This document shows, one piece after another, positions 13,443-19,616 of a stretch of 19,616 bases of DNA. The first letter of the stretch is position 1, and every line of letters starts with the position of its first letter. Source of the stretch: an uncultured Clostridia bacterium (GTDB lineage: Bacteria > Bacillota > Clostridia > UBA1381); assembly GCA_934481375.1 (NCBI GenBank), contig CAKSPN010000015.1, positions 1-19,616 on the forward strand. The letters are read 5' to 3'. The notes under the pieces are model-generated. The model was not told where the DNA came from, searched no databases, and saw only the letters and a program-made list of their open reading frames with translations. A program made the translations under genes and the position numbers.

Positions 13443-14576
13443 TCAGCCTTTCGGCAGTTCTATTCTCATTTCACGGTATAAAAGTCTCGCAACAAGCGCC
13501 GCCGCCTCACTGCGCATTATATTTGAGTCGGGGTGGAACGTATACTGTTCGTCACTGCCCGCCGCAATACCTCTGTTGTACAAATCGAGTATTTCATACG
13601 CAAACGGCGTTGTGTCATGCACATCGGGTATATCCGTAAGCGGTACTTCGTTTATGGTATACGGTCTGGAGTCACACCGTGAGAACAGATACGCCACCTG
13701 CGCACGTGTTGCCGGTGCATTCCAGTCGAAAACAACGTGTTCCTCCAAAATTCCGTTATTGTAGCAGTAGTTCACATATTTATCGTACCAGTTGTTTCCG
13801 TCCTCCGGGAAATCCTCCACGCCCTCACGGAGCGCATATATGCTTGCCGCAATTTTTGCGGTTTCGCCGCAGGTAAGTCCTGCCGAAGGGTCAAAGGCGG
13901 TTTCGCTTTTGCCGTTTAATATTCCTGCGACATACGCCATATACACATACGAACCGAACCAATCCTCGGGACTTACGTCCTCAAACGGCATTGTTCCTCC
14001 TCTGTCAAAATGCTGTCCGCAGTCAATGCAGGTAAGCACATCGCCGTCCATTTCGTCCTCGGCAAGATTATGGCTTGCCCCCAGACCGTAATTCTCATCG
14101 CCCTTTGCCGATTTTATTTTTCCCGAAAGTGCGTCAAAGTCGCTTGAACACGGGAAAAAGAATTTTATAAACTTCGTTCCGGCAAACGCATCTTTTCCGA
14201 ATTCCGTATCTGACGATGAAAAATACATTTCTTCAAGGTATTCACAGTTGGCAAATGCACGGTCGGAAACGCTTTTCAACGTTGACGGCATATCCGCACC
14301 ATAAAGATTACTGCCCTCAAATGCGCTTGTGCCTATTTTTTCTATGCCTTCATTGATAAACACATATGAAATATCAAGGTCAAAGAACACCTTATCGCCT
14401 ATTTCGGTGATTTTCGCACCGCCTGTCTCAGACGGAACAACGACATTTTCATCTCCGTAATATGCGGTGATTTTTCCGTTTTCGTCATATTTGTATTCGC
14501 TTGCCATTTCCTCCGCAAATGCGGTAAGTCCCGTCATCATAGCCATAGCTGTAATAACAGCCGCAATTTTTTTCAT
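13443..14576 (-). CDS. Exported protein with leucine-rich repeats and three SLH domains
   Basis: A 377-residue protein with a signal peptide (residues 1-21, cut after AFA). BspA-type leucine-rich repeats follow (about 55-140: ITEIGDKVF, IEKIGTSAFEGSN, LKSVSDRAFANCEYLEEM). A CIDCG pair sits at 183-187. Three S-layer homology domains come last (about 198-248, 257-300 and 311-366), with the third ending in the family motif MRSEAAALVARLL. SLH domains bind secondary cell-wall polymers, so it should be cell-surface attached. I start it at MKKIAAVI (14576), which has a GGAGG 7 nt upstream, not at 14663. It sits between the TPM and SPFH genes and may share their transcript. Its role there is unknown. 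Confidence 0.85.
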   Translation of the reverse strand: MKKIAAVITAMAMMTGLTAFAEEMASEYKYDENGKITAYYGDENVVVPSETGGAKITEIGDKVFFDLDISYVFINEGIEKIGTSAFEGSNLYGADMPSTLKSVSDRAFANCEYLEEMYFSSSDTEFGKDAFAGTKFIKFFFPCSSDFDALSGKIKSAKGDENYGLGASHNLAEDEMDGDVLTCIDCGQHFDRGGTMPFEDVSPEDWFGSYVYMAYVAGILNGKSETAFDPSAGLTCGETAKIAASIYALREGVEDFPEDGNNWYDKYVNYCYNNGILEEHVVFDWNAPATRAQVAYLFSRCDSRPYTINEVPLTDIPDVHDTTPFAYEILDLYNRGIAAGSDEQYTFHPDSNIMRSEAAALVARLLYREMRIELPKG

Positions 14577-14613
14577 ATCAATTCCTCCGTTCCGCCGCAG
14601 TATGCGGCATTTT

Positions 14614-15390
14614 TTAATAGCTTCCCCCTCTGCCGCCGTGCGTTTCGCCCGAGGACGATACATGAGTGCCGCTGTCCGAGGTTTCTTTCGGTATCGGGGT
14701 TTTGGTTACATTACTGTAAAGATAAATGTCGCTCGATTGCGAAAGATGCATACTTCCCGGCTTTACGTAATTTTCGGCGTAATCATTGCCCACAGCCGTT
14801 TTCATTCTTGCAAGCTTAATATGCATAGCCGCAGACGCAATCACAAGCGGAATTAAAAGTCCTGCCGCAACCACGCATATAATATATATTATGCTTGTCG
14901 GGTATTCAAACGGCTCGCCCTGCGCCGTTGCCTCAAGTACCTCCCGTGCGGTATCCGCATACGTGATAAGCGCCGAATAATAATCGTCGTCCTGAAGATA
15001 CGGCAAAACCGCATCGTCCACATATTCGAGAGCGCTGTCATTAAATCTCGTTATGCCCGTACCGTGAGTGGTGTAATGATATTTTCTCGGCTCTTCCGAA
15101 ATGTACAGCATTATGCCGTCCTTGCCGCTTCCGCCGCCGTAGAGCTTATAATCGAAAATATCGTCCGCAGTATTCTGAGCATCTTCTCCGCTCATTACTT
15201 TTTCTATGTACACTGCCGTGTCAAAATCATACTCGGTGCGCAGTTTGTCAAGCTTATCGCTTATTTCAGCCGCCTGTTCCTCCGTAAGATACCCTGCCTC
15301 GTCAACGAGTGCGGGATTTTCAAATGCCAGTGCAAGCGTCGGCATAAAGCACAGCACAAGCACGGCGATAAAAATAATTCTTTTTTTCAT
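14614..15390 (-). CDS. TPM-domain membrane protein (YdjH-like)
   Basis: A 258-residue protein with a signal peptide (about 1-22), an extracytoplasmic TPM domain (about 23-155, including LVDEAGYLTEEQAAEISDKL and GKDGIMLYISEEPRKYHY), one membrane segment (about 165-188) and a short cytoplasmic tail ending in GGRGGSY. That Gly-rich end is common in TPM proteins. TPM domains occur in photosystem repair and membrane-stress proteins, and some have phosphatase activity; none can be assigned here. GGAGG lies 6 nt before the ATG. It starts 13 nt after the zinc-ribbon gene, which matches the YdjG-YdjH order of B. subtilis. Confidence 0.88.
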   Translation of the reverse strand: MKKRIIFIAVLVLCFMPTLALAFENPALVDEAGYLTEEQAAEISDKLDKLRTEYDFDTAVYIEKVMSGEDAQNTADDIFDYKLYGGGSGKDGIMLYISEEPRKYHYTTHGTGITRFNDSALEYVDDAVLPYLQDDDYYSALITYADTAREVLEATAQGEPFEYPTSIIYIICVVAAGLLIPLVIASAAMHIKLARMKTAVGNDYAENYVKPGSMHLSQSSDIYLYSNVTKTPIPKETSDSGTHVSSSGETHGGRGGSY

Positions 15391-15403
15391 ACCCTACCTC
15401 CGT

Positions 15404-16489
15404 TCAACTCAGCAAAAACCATACGGCTGCCGCCGCAAAAATGTATGCTATACCTGCCGCTTTTGCGAAATATCTCCACTTCTTTCCGTTGTCAACGGGG
15501 TACTCTCCCACTACTTTTCCCGTCTGACCGTTTATCGCAAAATGGTACATCTTATCCGCATACTTTATATTGAGCATCCATACGGGCAAAAGCGCATAAC
15601 GTATTTTACCGCCTGAGAAATCTATTCTCGAATATTTCTTGCGCACTGCCGAATATCCGTCCGTTGTTTCCTTAAACATTGACTCCGCAGAGTTTTTGAC
15701 ACGCTCGTTTGCACGGTCTGTGCTGTCCTCTGCCGAAACATCATATTTATCAGCCAGATACCCCGAAAGATACGCCGGATTAAACTCCGCCGCCTCGCTG
15801 TAATCGTACGGCTCGACCGCCTCCATATACGTATCGTCCGCTTTTTTCGAGCCGTCAACGGGAATATTGGCAAAGCCGATACTTCCGCCCCTCAAAAGCT
15901 CGTAGTGATCGGTTTTGGTGTAATTATATTCCGAATCGCTCCAACAGCTTGTTTGCTCCGCACTGTATGTAATGCTTGCATTGCAGTCGCAGTCGAACAT
16001 CCAAAACGGAACGTACACGCCCGACATTTCCGATACGCGCTTTTTATCCTTAAACTCATTCGGCAAAAACGGCGCACCTTTGGCATCTTCTTCAAACGCT
16101 TTTATTGCCGCATTCTTTTCGACCTTGAACGGAATTATGTAGTCCGGCTTTAAAGCCCCCTCAAATTGGCTTTTTACAATAGTCGAACTTCCGCAGTAAG
16201 GACACACCGCCGCCCCCACAGCGTCATCTCCCATTATTTCCGCACCGCAGGACGGACAGGTATATCCCGAAAAGTCCGCACTCTCTTCGCTCGAGAAATC
16301 TCTCGGCTCATATTTATCCCAGTCATACCTTGAGGATTGGTTTGTTCCCTCCTCGGCATTACCGAGCTGCTGCATGGTTTCGGTGGAAAAATCGTTTCCG
16401 CACGACGGGCAGTGCAAACTCTGCGACTCGCCACTGAAAACCAGAGCCGCACCGCAGCATGGGCATTTATAGCTCTGAACAGTATCCAT
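15404..16489 (-). CDS. TFIIB-type zinc-ribbon membrane protein (YdjG-like)
   Basis: A 361-residue protein with two N-terminal zinc ribbons: C9-C12/C27-C30 and C78-C81/C96-C99. A soluble domain follows with YIIPFKVEKNAAIKAFE (117-133), VYVPFWMFDCDC, and IRYALLPVWMLNIKY (296-310), then a single membrane segment at 341-360. I start it at MDTVQSYKCPCCG (16489), with AGGAAG 7 nt upstream; an in-frame ATG at 16528 has no such site. It is the first gene of the four-gene cluster. B. subtilis YdjG has the same ribbon and C-terminal anchor plan and helps recruit YdjI. Function here is inferred. Confidence 0.86.
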   Translation of the reverse strand: MDTVQSYKCPCCGAALVFSGESQSLHCPSCGNDFSTETMQQLGNAEEGTNQSSRYDWDKYEPRDFSSEESADFSGYTCPSCGAEIMGDDAVGAAVCPYCGSSTIVKSQFEGALKPDYIIPFKVEKNAAIKAFEEDAKGAPFLPNEFKDKKRVSEMSGVYVPFWMFDCDCNASITYSAEQTSCWSDSEYNYTKTDHYELLRGGSIGFANIPVDGSKKADDTYMEAVEPYDYSEAAEFNPAYLSGYLADKYDVSAEDSTDRANERVKNSAESMFKETTDGYSAVRKKYSRIDFSGGKIRYALLPVWMLNIKYADKMYHFAINGQTGKVVGEYPVDNGKKWRYFAKAAGIAYIFAAAAVWFLLS

Positions 16490-16531
16490 TAAAACACTTC
16501 CTTTCTTTTTATATAAAAATTCCCCCATACC

Positions 16532-16540
16532 ATTTTATCA
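16532..16540 (-). promoter_or_regulatory. Probable extended -10 promoter of the YdjGHI-like operon
   Basis: The minus strand reads TGATAAAAT, an extended -10 with five of six matches to TATAAT. No convincing -35 is found 17 nt upstream. Transcription would start near 16525, about 36 nt before the first ATG. It lies just after the terminator of the SCP2 gene. Confidence 0.45.
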
Positions 16541-16604
16541 GATTTCCGACAAAAAATCCATATCTCTTTTTACACTAAATCCTTTTGTTTTTTATGCATA
16601 ATAA

Positions 16605-16644
16605 GCAAAAAAAAACAGTGCGGCAGTGATTGCACTGCCGCACT
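16605..16644 (-). terminator. Strong intrinsic terminator of the SCP2-tail gene (end of repeat copy B)
   Basis: A perfect 12-bp GC-rich stem, AGTGCGGCAGTG/CACTGCCGCACT (16617-16628 with 16633-16644, 4-nt loop), is followed on the minus strand by G and nine T. It ends the SCP2 transcript about 80 nt after its stop codon. Confidence 0.9.
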
Positions 16645-16715
16645 CAAATTGCAGACAAACCGTTTGAGGTTTGTCTGCTTTGTTTTTTGAAGTTTGAGGT
16701 ACTGTCCTCAAGTTC
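16605..16715 (-). repeat. Dispersed intergenic element, copy B
   Basis: This is the second copy of the element at 9143-9251, with the same order on the minus strand: TTGAGG/CCTCAA hairpin (16711-16706 with 16699-16694), linker with AACAAAGC, the AGACAAACC hairpin (here 11 bp, 16678-16668 with 16661-16651), a TGAG joint, then the GC-rich terminator hairpin. The stems agree with copy A, while both 6-nt loops and the GC hairpin sequence differ. It forms the 3' untranslated end of the SCP2-tail gene. Confidence 0.75.
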
Positions 16716-16724
16716 TATAAATTA

Positions 16725-17300
16725 TTATTTGCTCTTTTTTACCGGTGCCGTTTTGGTTTCGGTTTTTGCCGGAGCCGGCTTTGTTTCTGCTTTTTTCACA
16801 GGCTCTGCCTTAGCCGGTTTAACTTCGGCTTTCTTTGCCGGTTCTGCTTTTACGGGCTTTGTTTCTGCCTTTTTTGCAGGTGCAGCCTTAACTGCCGGTT
16901 TTGCGGTTTCTTTTTTAACCGCAGTTTTCTTTGCAGGAGCTTTTTTCGCCGGTGCTTTCTTTGCGGGAGCCTTTTTCGGTATGATTATCGCATCTTTTAC
17001 AGACGCAACCTTTTCAAGATTTCCCTTAACGGTAAGATTTCCGTTTTCAATTTCCTTTTCTATCGAAGTCTTACCCGTTAGTATCGAAACAAGCGCAGCT
17101 TTTGTAACGTCAAGCACAGCGTCATTATCTTTGTAGTCATACGGTTCCACGGCAAGCGCACCGTCCTTAACAGCCGCATAAAGCGTACCGCCGCAATCCT
17201 CGTCACTGAGTGTAATCTGGAGTGCCATATCCTGAAGCTTTGAAGCGTCCACATTTTCAAATTTCGTCTTTATTCTTTTAAATGCCTGTTCAAATGTCAT
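16725..17300 (-). CDS. SCP2-like domain protein with Lys/Ala/Pro-rich tail
   Basis: A 191-residue protein. Residues 1 to about 105 resemble the SCP2 sterol-carrier-like fold: an N-terminal helix (TFEQAFKRIKTKFENV), strands around MALQITLSDEDCGGTLYAAV, and a C-terminal helix including AALVSILTGKTSIEKEIENG. Small bacterial versions bind hydrophobic ligands or have no known role. Residues 108-191 form a low-complexity basic tail with APAKK repeats (111-125) and later KAEP/KKAE units, like a histone-H1 tail. The start at 17300 has AGGAGG 8 nt upstream. It has its own consensus promoter and terminator, so it is a single-gene unit. The SCP2 call is moderate; the tail is plain to see. Confidence 0.75.
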   Translation of the reverse strand: MTFEQAFKRIKTKFENVDASKLQDMALQITLSDEDCGGTLYAAVKDGALAVEPYDYKDNDAVLDVTKAALVSILTGKTSIEKEIENGNLTVKGNLEKVASVKDAIIIPKKAPAKKAPAKKAPAKKTAVKKETAKPAVKAAPAKKAETKPVKAEPAKKAEVKPAKAEPVKKAETKPAPAKTETKTAPVKKSK

Positions 17301-17344
17301 TTTAATTCCTCCTGTCACCAAGTATATTATTTACGCTTTAATAC

Positions 17345-17373
17345 ATTATACCCCTTTTTATGCGCCGTGTCAA
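17345..17373 (-). promoter_or_regulatory. Perfect-consensus sigma-A promoter of the SCP2-tail gene
   Basis: TTGACA (plus 17368-17373) and TATAAT (plus 17345-17350) are separated by exactly 17 nt. Both hexamers match the consensus fully. The start would be near 17338, leaving a leader of about 38 nt. The -35 lies 18 bases beyond the MATE stop codon. Confidence 0.88.
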
Positions 17374-17391
17374 TCCTTTTGCGACTTGTTT

Positions 17392-18819
17392 TTATCGCAA
17401 ATTCAGATATTTTTTTCCGTTTATGAGATTATTTCCATTGTTGCCGAAATGCAAAAGCAATATATACTGTGCGGCGGAGGTCAGGAGCCAGGAGATAGGA
17501 TATGACAAAAATACGGTTACGGCATTGGGGTACACCTTAAACGCTGTCATTATCCAAAGTATACGAAACGCCACCGAGCCCGTGAGCGACACTGCGGTTG
17601 ACGTTACCGACCTGCCGAGTCCCTGCATTATTCCCGATCCTACCTCCATAAATCCCAGCAAGAAATACGGGATAAACATACACAACATTCTTGTTACAGC
17701 CGTATTGTACGCTATTTCCTCCAAGCTTCCCGATGCGCCTTTTGTTACGCCGTAAAGGGAAAGCATGGGGTCTTTAAATGTAAGCATTATTGCGGCAAAC
17801 ACAACAGAAAGCCCGAACACCGCCGCATAGCACGAACGGCGGACTTTTTTCACTCTGTCATATTTCCCCGCAACGGCGTTTTGCCCCGTGAACGATATTG
17901 CCGCCTGTGCGGTTGAATTTACAACCGTATAGCCGAAGCTTTCCACGCTCGTTGCGGCGGAACTGCCCTTTACAACGGGTGCAAAGGCGCTTCCCGGCGG
18001 AGCAACGGCGTTATTTACCGAAACAATCGACGATTGTATCACCATATGCGAAAGCGAGAACAAGGCGCTTTGTATTCCTGCCGGAACGCCGATATGCAAT
18101 ATACTTAAAAACGACTGCTTTTCTATCCTGAGCCGTTTCGGATTTAATCGGCACGCCCCCTTATCACGCATAAGCCGCACAACAAGAATTACCGCCGACG
18201 CCGCATTTGAAATCCCCGATGCTGCAGCCATACCGCCCACCGAAAATCCGCACACCAGTACAAAGAACAAATTCAGCACCACATGCAAAAGTCCCGTAAA
18301 GGTAAGTATATATAAAGGCGTTTTTGTATCGCCGTTTGCATGGATTATCGCTATGGCGAAATTGGTTACCGAAATAAACGGCACGCCCAGGAAATATATC
18401 TTTGTATACCTTTCCGCAAGAGCGAGCAGTCTGCCGCCGTTCCCCATTGCAGTAAGCACGGGATTTGCGGCAAATATGCCCGTTACACAGCAGATAATGC
18501 CGAATATTATGCTCATTGCGATTGCGGTATGCACCGTATTTGCGGTTTTTTCTGCATCGTTTGCGCCGAGTTTTCTTGCGGCGGCAACCTTTGCGCCCAC
18601 GGAACAGCCTATGAATATGTTTACAATAAGATTAATCATAGCCGTTGTTGTGCCTATCGCTCCCACTGCGTCCGCCTCGTGCGAAAGGCTCACCACCATA
18701 GTATCGGCGGCGGTGTACAGCACCTGCAAAAGATTGGTCACGATAAGCGGCAGTGCAAACAGGATTATATTTTTGAATACGGGACCCTCCGTCATATTTA
18801 TATTTTTTCTTGTTATCAT
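17392..18819 (-). CDS. MATE-family efflux transporter
   Basis: A 475-residue membrane protein with about 12 hydrophobic segments in two similar halves. The first half begins NIILFALPLIVTNLLQVLYT (about 16-35), followed by AADTMVVSLSHEADAVGAIG, a typical MATE N-terminal stretch. The second half begins near FLSILHIGVPAGIQSALFSL. MATE proteins export cationic drugs or metabolites in exchange for sodium ions or protons; neither substrate nor ion can be read from the sequence. The ATG at 18819 has GGAG 6 nt upstream; a second ATG eight codons in (MTEGP) is possible. It begins 20 nt after the partial gene upstream and may share its transcript. Confidence 0.93.
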   Translation of the reverse strand: MITRKNINMTEGPVFKNIILFALPLIVTNLLQVLYTAADTMVVSLSHEADAVGAIGTTTAMINLIVNIFIGCSVGAKVAAARKLGANDAEKTANTVHTAIAMSIIFGIICCVTGIFAANPVLTAMGNGGRLLALAERYTKIYFLGVPFISVTNFAIAIIHANGDTKTPLYILTFTGLLHVVLNLFFVLVCGFSVGGMAAASGISNAASAVILVVRLMRDKGACRLNPKRLRIEKQSFLSILHIGVPAGIQSALFSLSHMVIQSSIVSVNNAVAPPGSAFAPVVKGSSAATSVESFGYTVVNSTAQAAISFTGQNAVAGKYDRVKKVRRSCYAAVFGLSVVFAAIMLTFKDPMLSLYGVTKGASGSLEEIAYNTAVTRMLCMFIPYFLLGFMEVGSGIMQGLGRSVTSTAVSLTGSVAFRILWIMTAFKVYPNAVTVFLSYPISWLLTSAAQYILLLHFGNNGNNLINGKKYLNLR

Positions 18820-18839
18820 AATTTCTCCGTTTCCATGGC

Positions 18840-19616
18840 TTATTCAAACCAATTAAACCACTTTATAATATAATACAAAAATCCGTCCTGCTCGTTTGCA
18901 AATTCATCAAAATACTCACAGCGTACTCCGTTTACAAACAGCGGATGCACACGTGAACTGTAGGCGCTGCCGTCGGCATTGAACAGACAGAGATTGTTTC
19001 TTGCACCGCACACAGCACGCTTTTTGTATTCCTCATCGCCCGAAATAAGCGCATAATGCAAAAATCCGTTTGACGTATGCACCGAGGCGGCATGCGGAAA
19101 AGTATCGCCGTAATTTCTGCGTTTTCCGAACCAGTATGCGTCCCAGTGGCGTATTGCCAGATCGTTCAGGTAACAGCTCGGCTGTCTGCCGTTGAATTTT
19201 TCAAGGATTTTTATCTGCTTTTCGCACTCGCCGATAAGTTTTTTATCATGATTTATCATATACATCTGCGCCATAAACAGCGTTGACGCCGTTACTATGG
19301 ACTGCTCGTACCGCACCTCGTGTTCGGGATAGTTTGTTCCGTTTTTCACAAGATTTGCCACGTGCTTTTCGTACATTTTACGGAGTTTTTCCGCTTTGTC
19401 GGTTTTCCCCGCCTTTTCGAGAGCCTCAACCGTTTCGTACATTGAAAGTCCGTTCGGATAGAACTTTTCACCGCCGATACCATAGTAAACTTCAAGCAGT
19501 TTATACATCTTATCGAGATATGTATCGTCCTTTGTCAGGTTGTACATTTCAAGCACAAACACCGACATCCACGGCGCATTATACAAACGTTTTCTTGTCG
19601 GGTCTTTGCCTATGGC
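18840..19616 (-). CDS. Partial gene, possibly a six-hairpin (alpha/alpha-toroid) glycosidase-like protein
   Basis: The reading frame stays open to the right edge, so the 5' end is missing and about 258 codons are visible. The TTG at 19586 is not a believable start. I recognise no exact family. The protein is mostly helical, with aromatic-rich repeats such as YNAPWMSVFVLEMYNLT, LLEVYYGIGGEKFYPNGLSM and SNGFLHYALISGDEEYKKRA, and it ends RCEYFDEFANEQDGFLYYII and KWFNWFE. This pattern of helix pairs with Trp/Tyr/His patches resembles six-hairpin glycosidases or related polysaccharide enzymes. The visible part has no signal peptide or anchor. Function is unassigned. Confidence 0.55.
   Translation of the reverse strand, partial: AIGKDPTRKRLYNAPWMSVFVLEMYNLTKDDTYLDKMYKLLEVYYGIGGEKFYPNGLSMYETVEALEKAGKTDKAEKLRKMYEKHVANLVKNGTNYPEHEVRYEQSIVTASTLFMAQMYMINHDKKLIGECEKQIKILEKFNGRQPSCYLNDLAIRHWDAYWFGKRRNYGDTFPHAASVHTSNGFLHYALISGDEEYKKRAVCGARNNLCLFNADGSAYSSRVHPLFVNGVRCEYFDEFANEQDGFLYYIIKWFNWFE

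Noticed and set aside
16930..16985. Short tandem repeats of about 15 bp as a possible CRISPR or satellite
   Set aside because: They have no spacers and are in frame with the APAKK protein repeats, so they are coding repeats.
16630..17136. Plus-strand open frame of 168 codons rich in Ala/Phe/Gly
   Set aside because: It is the antisense of the Lys/Ala/Pro repeat tail; the hydrophobic repeats are a by-product of AAG/GCA codons read backwards.
17375..17400. Small TTTGCGA/TCGCAAA hairpin at the end of the MATE gene
   Set aside because: It is only 7 bp with a large A-rich loop, overlaps the stop codon and has no T-run, so I do not call it a terminator.

Overview
The window is about 19.6 kb of bacterial chromosome, and every gene I can support lies on the minus strand, so transcription runs from high to low coordinates. 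It looks like a Clostridia-type Firmicute. The reasons are the strong AGGAGG ribosome binding sites, sigma-A promoters, the Zn-ribbon form of S14, an L24 with a C-terminal zinc ribbon, a lysine riboswitch over an amino-acid ABC transporter, and an SLH-domain protein that implies a Gram-positive style envelope. I cannot name the species.

Positions 1-9054 hold the S10-spc ribosomal protein operon in canonical order: rpsJ, rplC, rplD, rplW, rplB, rpsS, rplV, rpsC, rplP, rpmC, rpsQ, rplN, rplX, rplE, rpsN, rpsH, rplF, rplR and the first 137 codons of rpsE, which runs off the left edge. Its probable promoter (9026-9054) sits under an A/T-rich upstream region. It is separated from rpsJ by a leader of about 395 nt, full of helices, with a possible pseudoknot and a textbook intrinsic terminator placed before the first gene. 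This suggests operon-level attenuation.

Positions 9143-9415 are a non-coding strip of stacked inverted repeats ending the transport operon upstream. Positions 9423-12094 are a three-gene ABC importer operon (binding lipoprotein, permease, ATPase). It is preceded by a lysine riboswitch with its own terminator and promoter, so lysine is the likely substrate.

Positions 12103-16540 hold a four-gene operon. A TFIIB-type zinc-ribbon membrane protein, a TPM-domain membrane protein and an SPFH protein with three C-terminal zinc ribbons resemble Bacillus YdjG, YdjH and YdjI, a membrane-stress module that recruits PspA. Here no pspA is seen next to them, and an SLH/leucine-rich-repeat exported protein is inserted between the TPM and SPFH genes. 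Positions 16605-17373 carry a self-contained unit: a consensus promoter, a gene for an SCP2-like domain fused to a Lys/Ala/Pro-rich tail, and a strong terminator. Positions 17392-19616 hold a MATE exporter downstream of a partial, probably carbohydrate-active or toroid-fold enzyme.

Two diverged copies of an intergenic element of about 100 bp lie at 9143-9251 and 16605-16715. Each is downstream of an operon and ends in a GC-rich terminator hairpin. This two-copy 3'-end element, the rpsJ leader and the rearranged YdjGHI-like cluster are the parts most worth following up.
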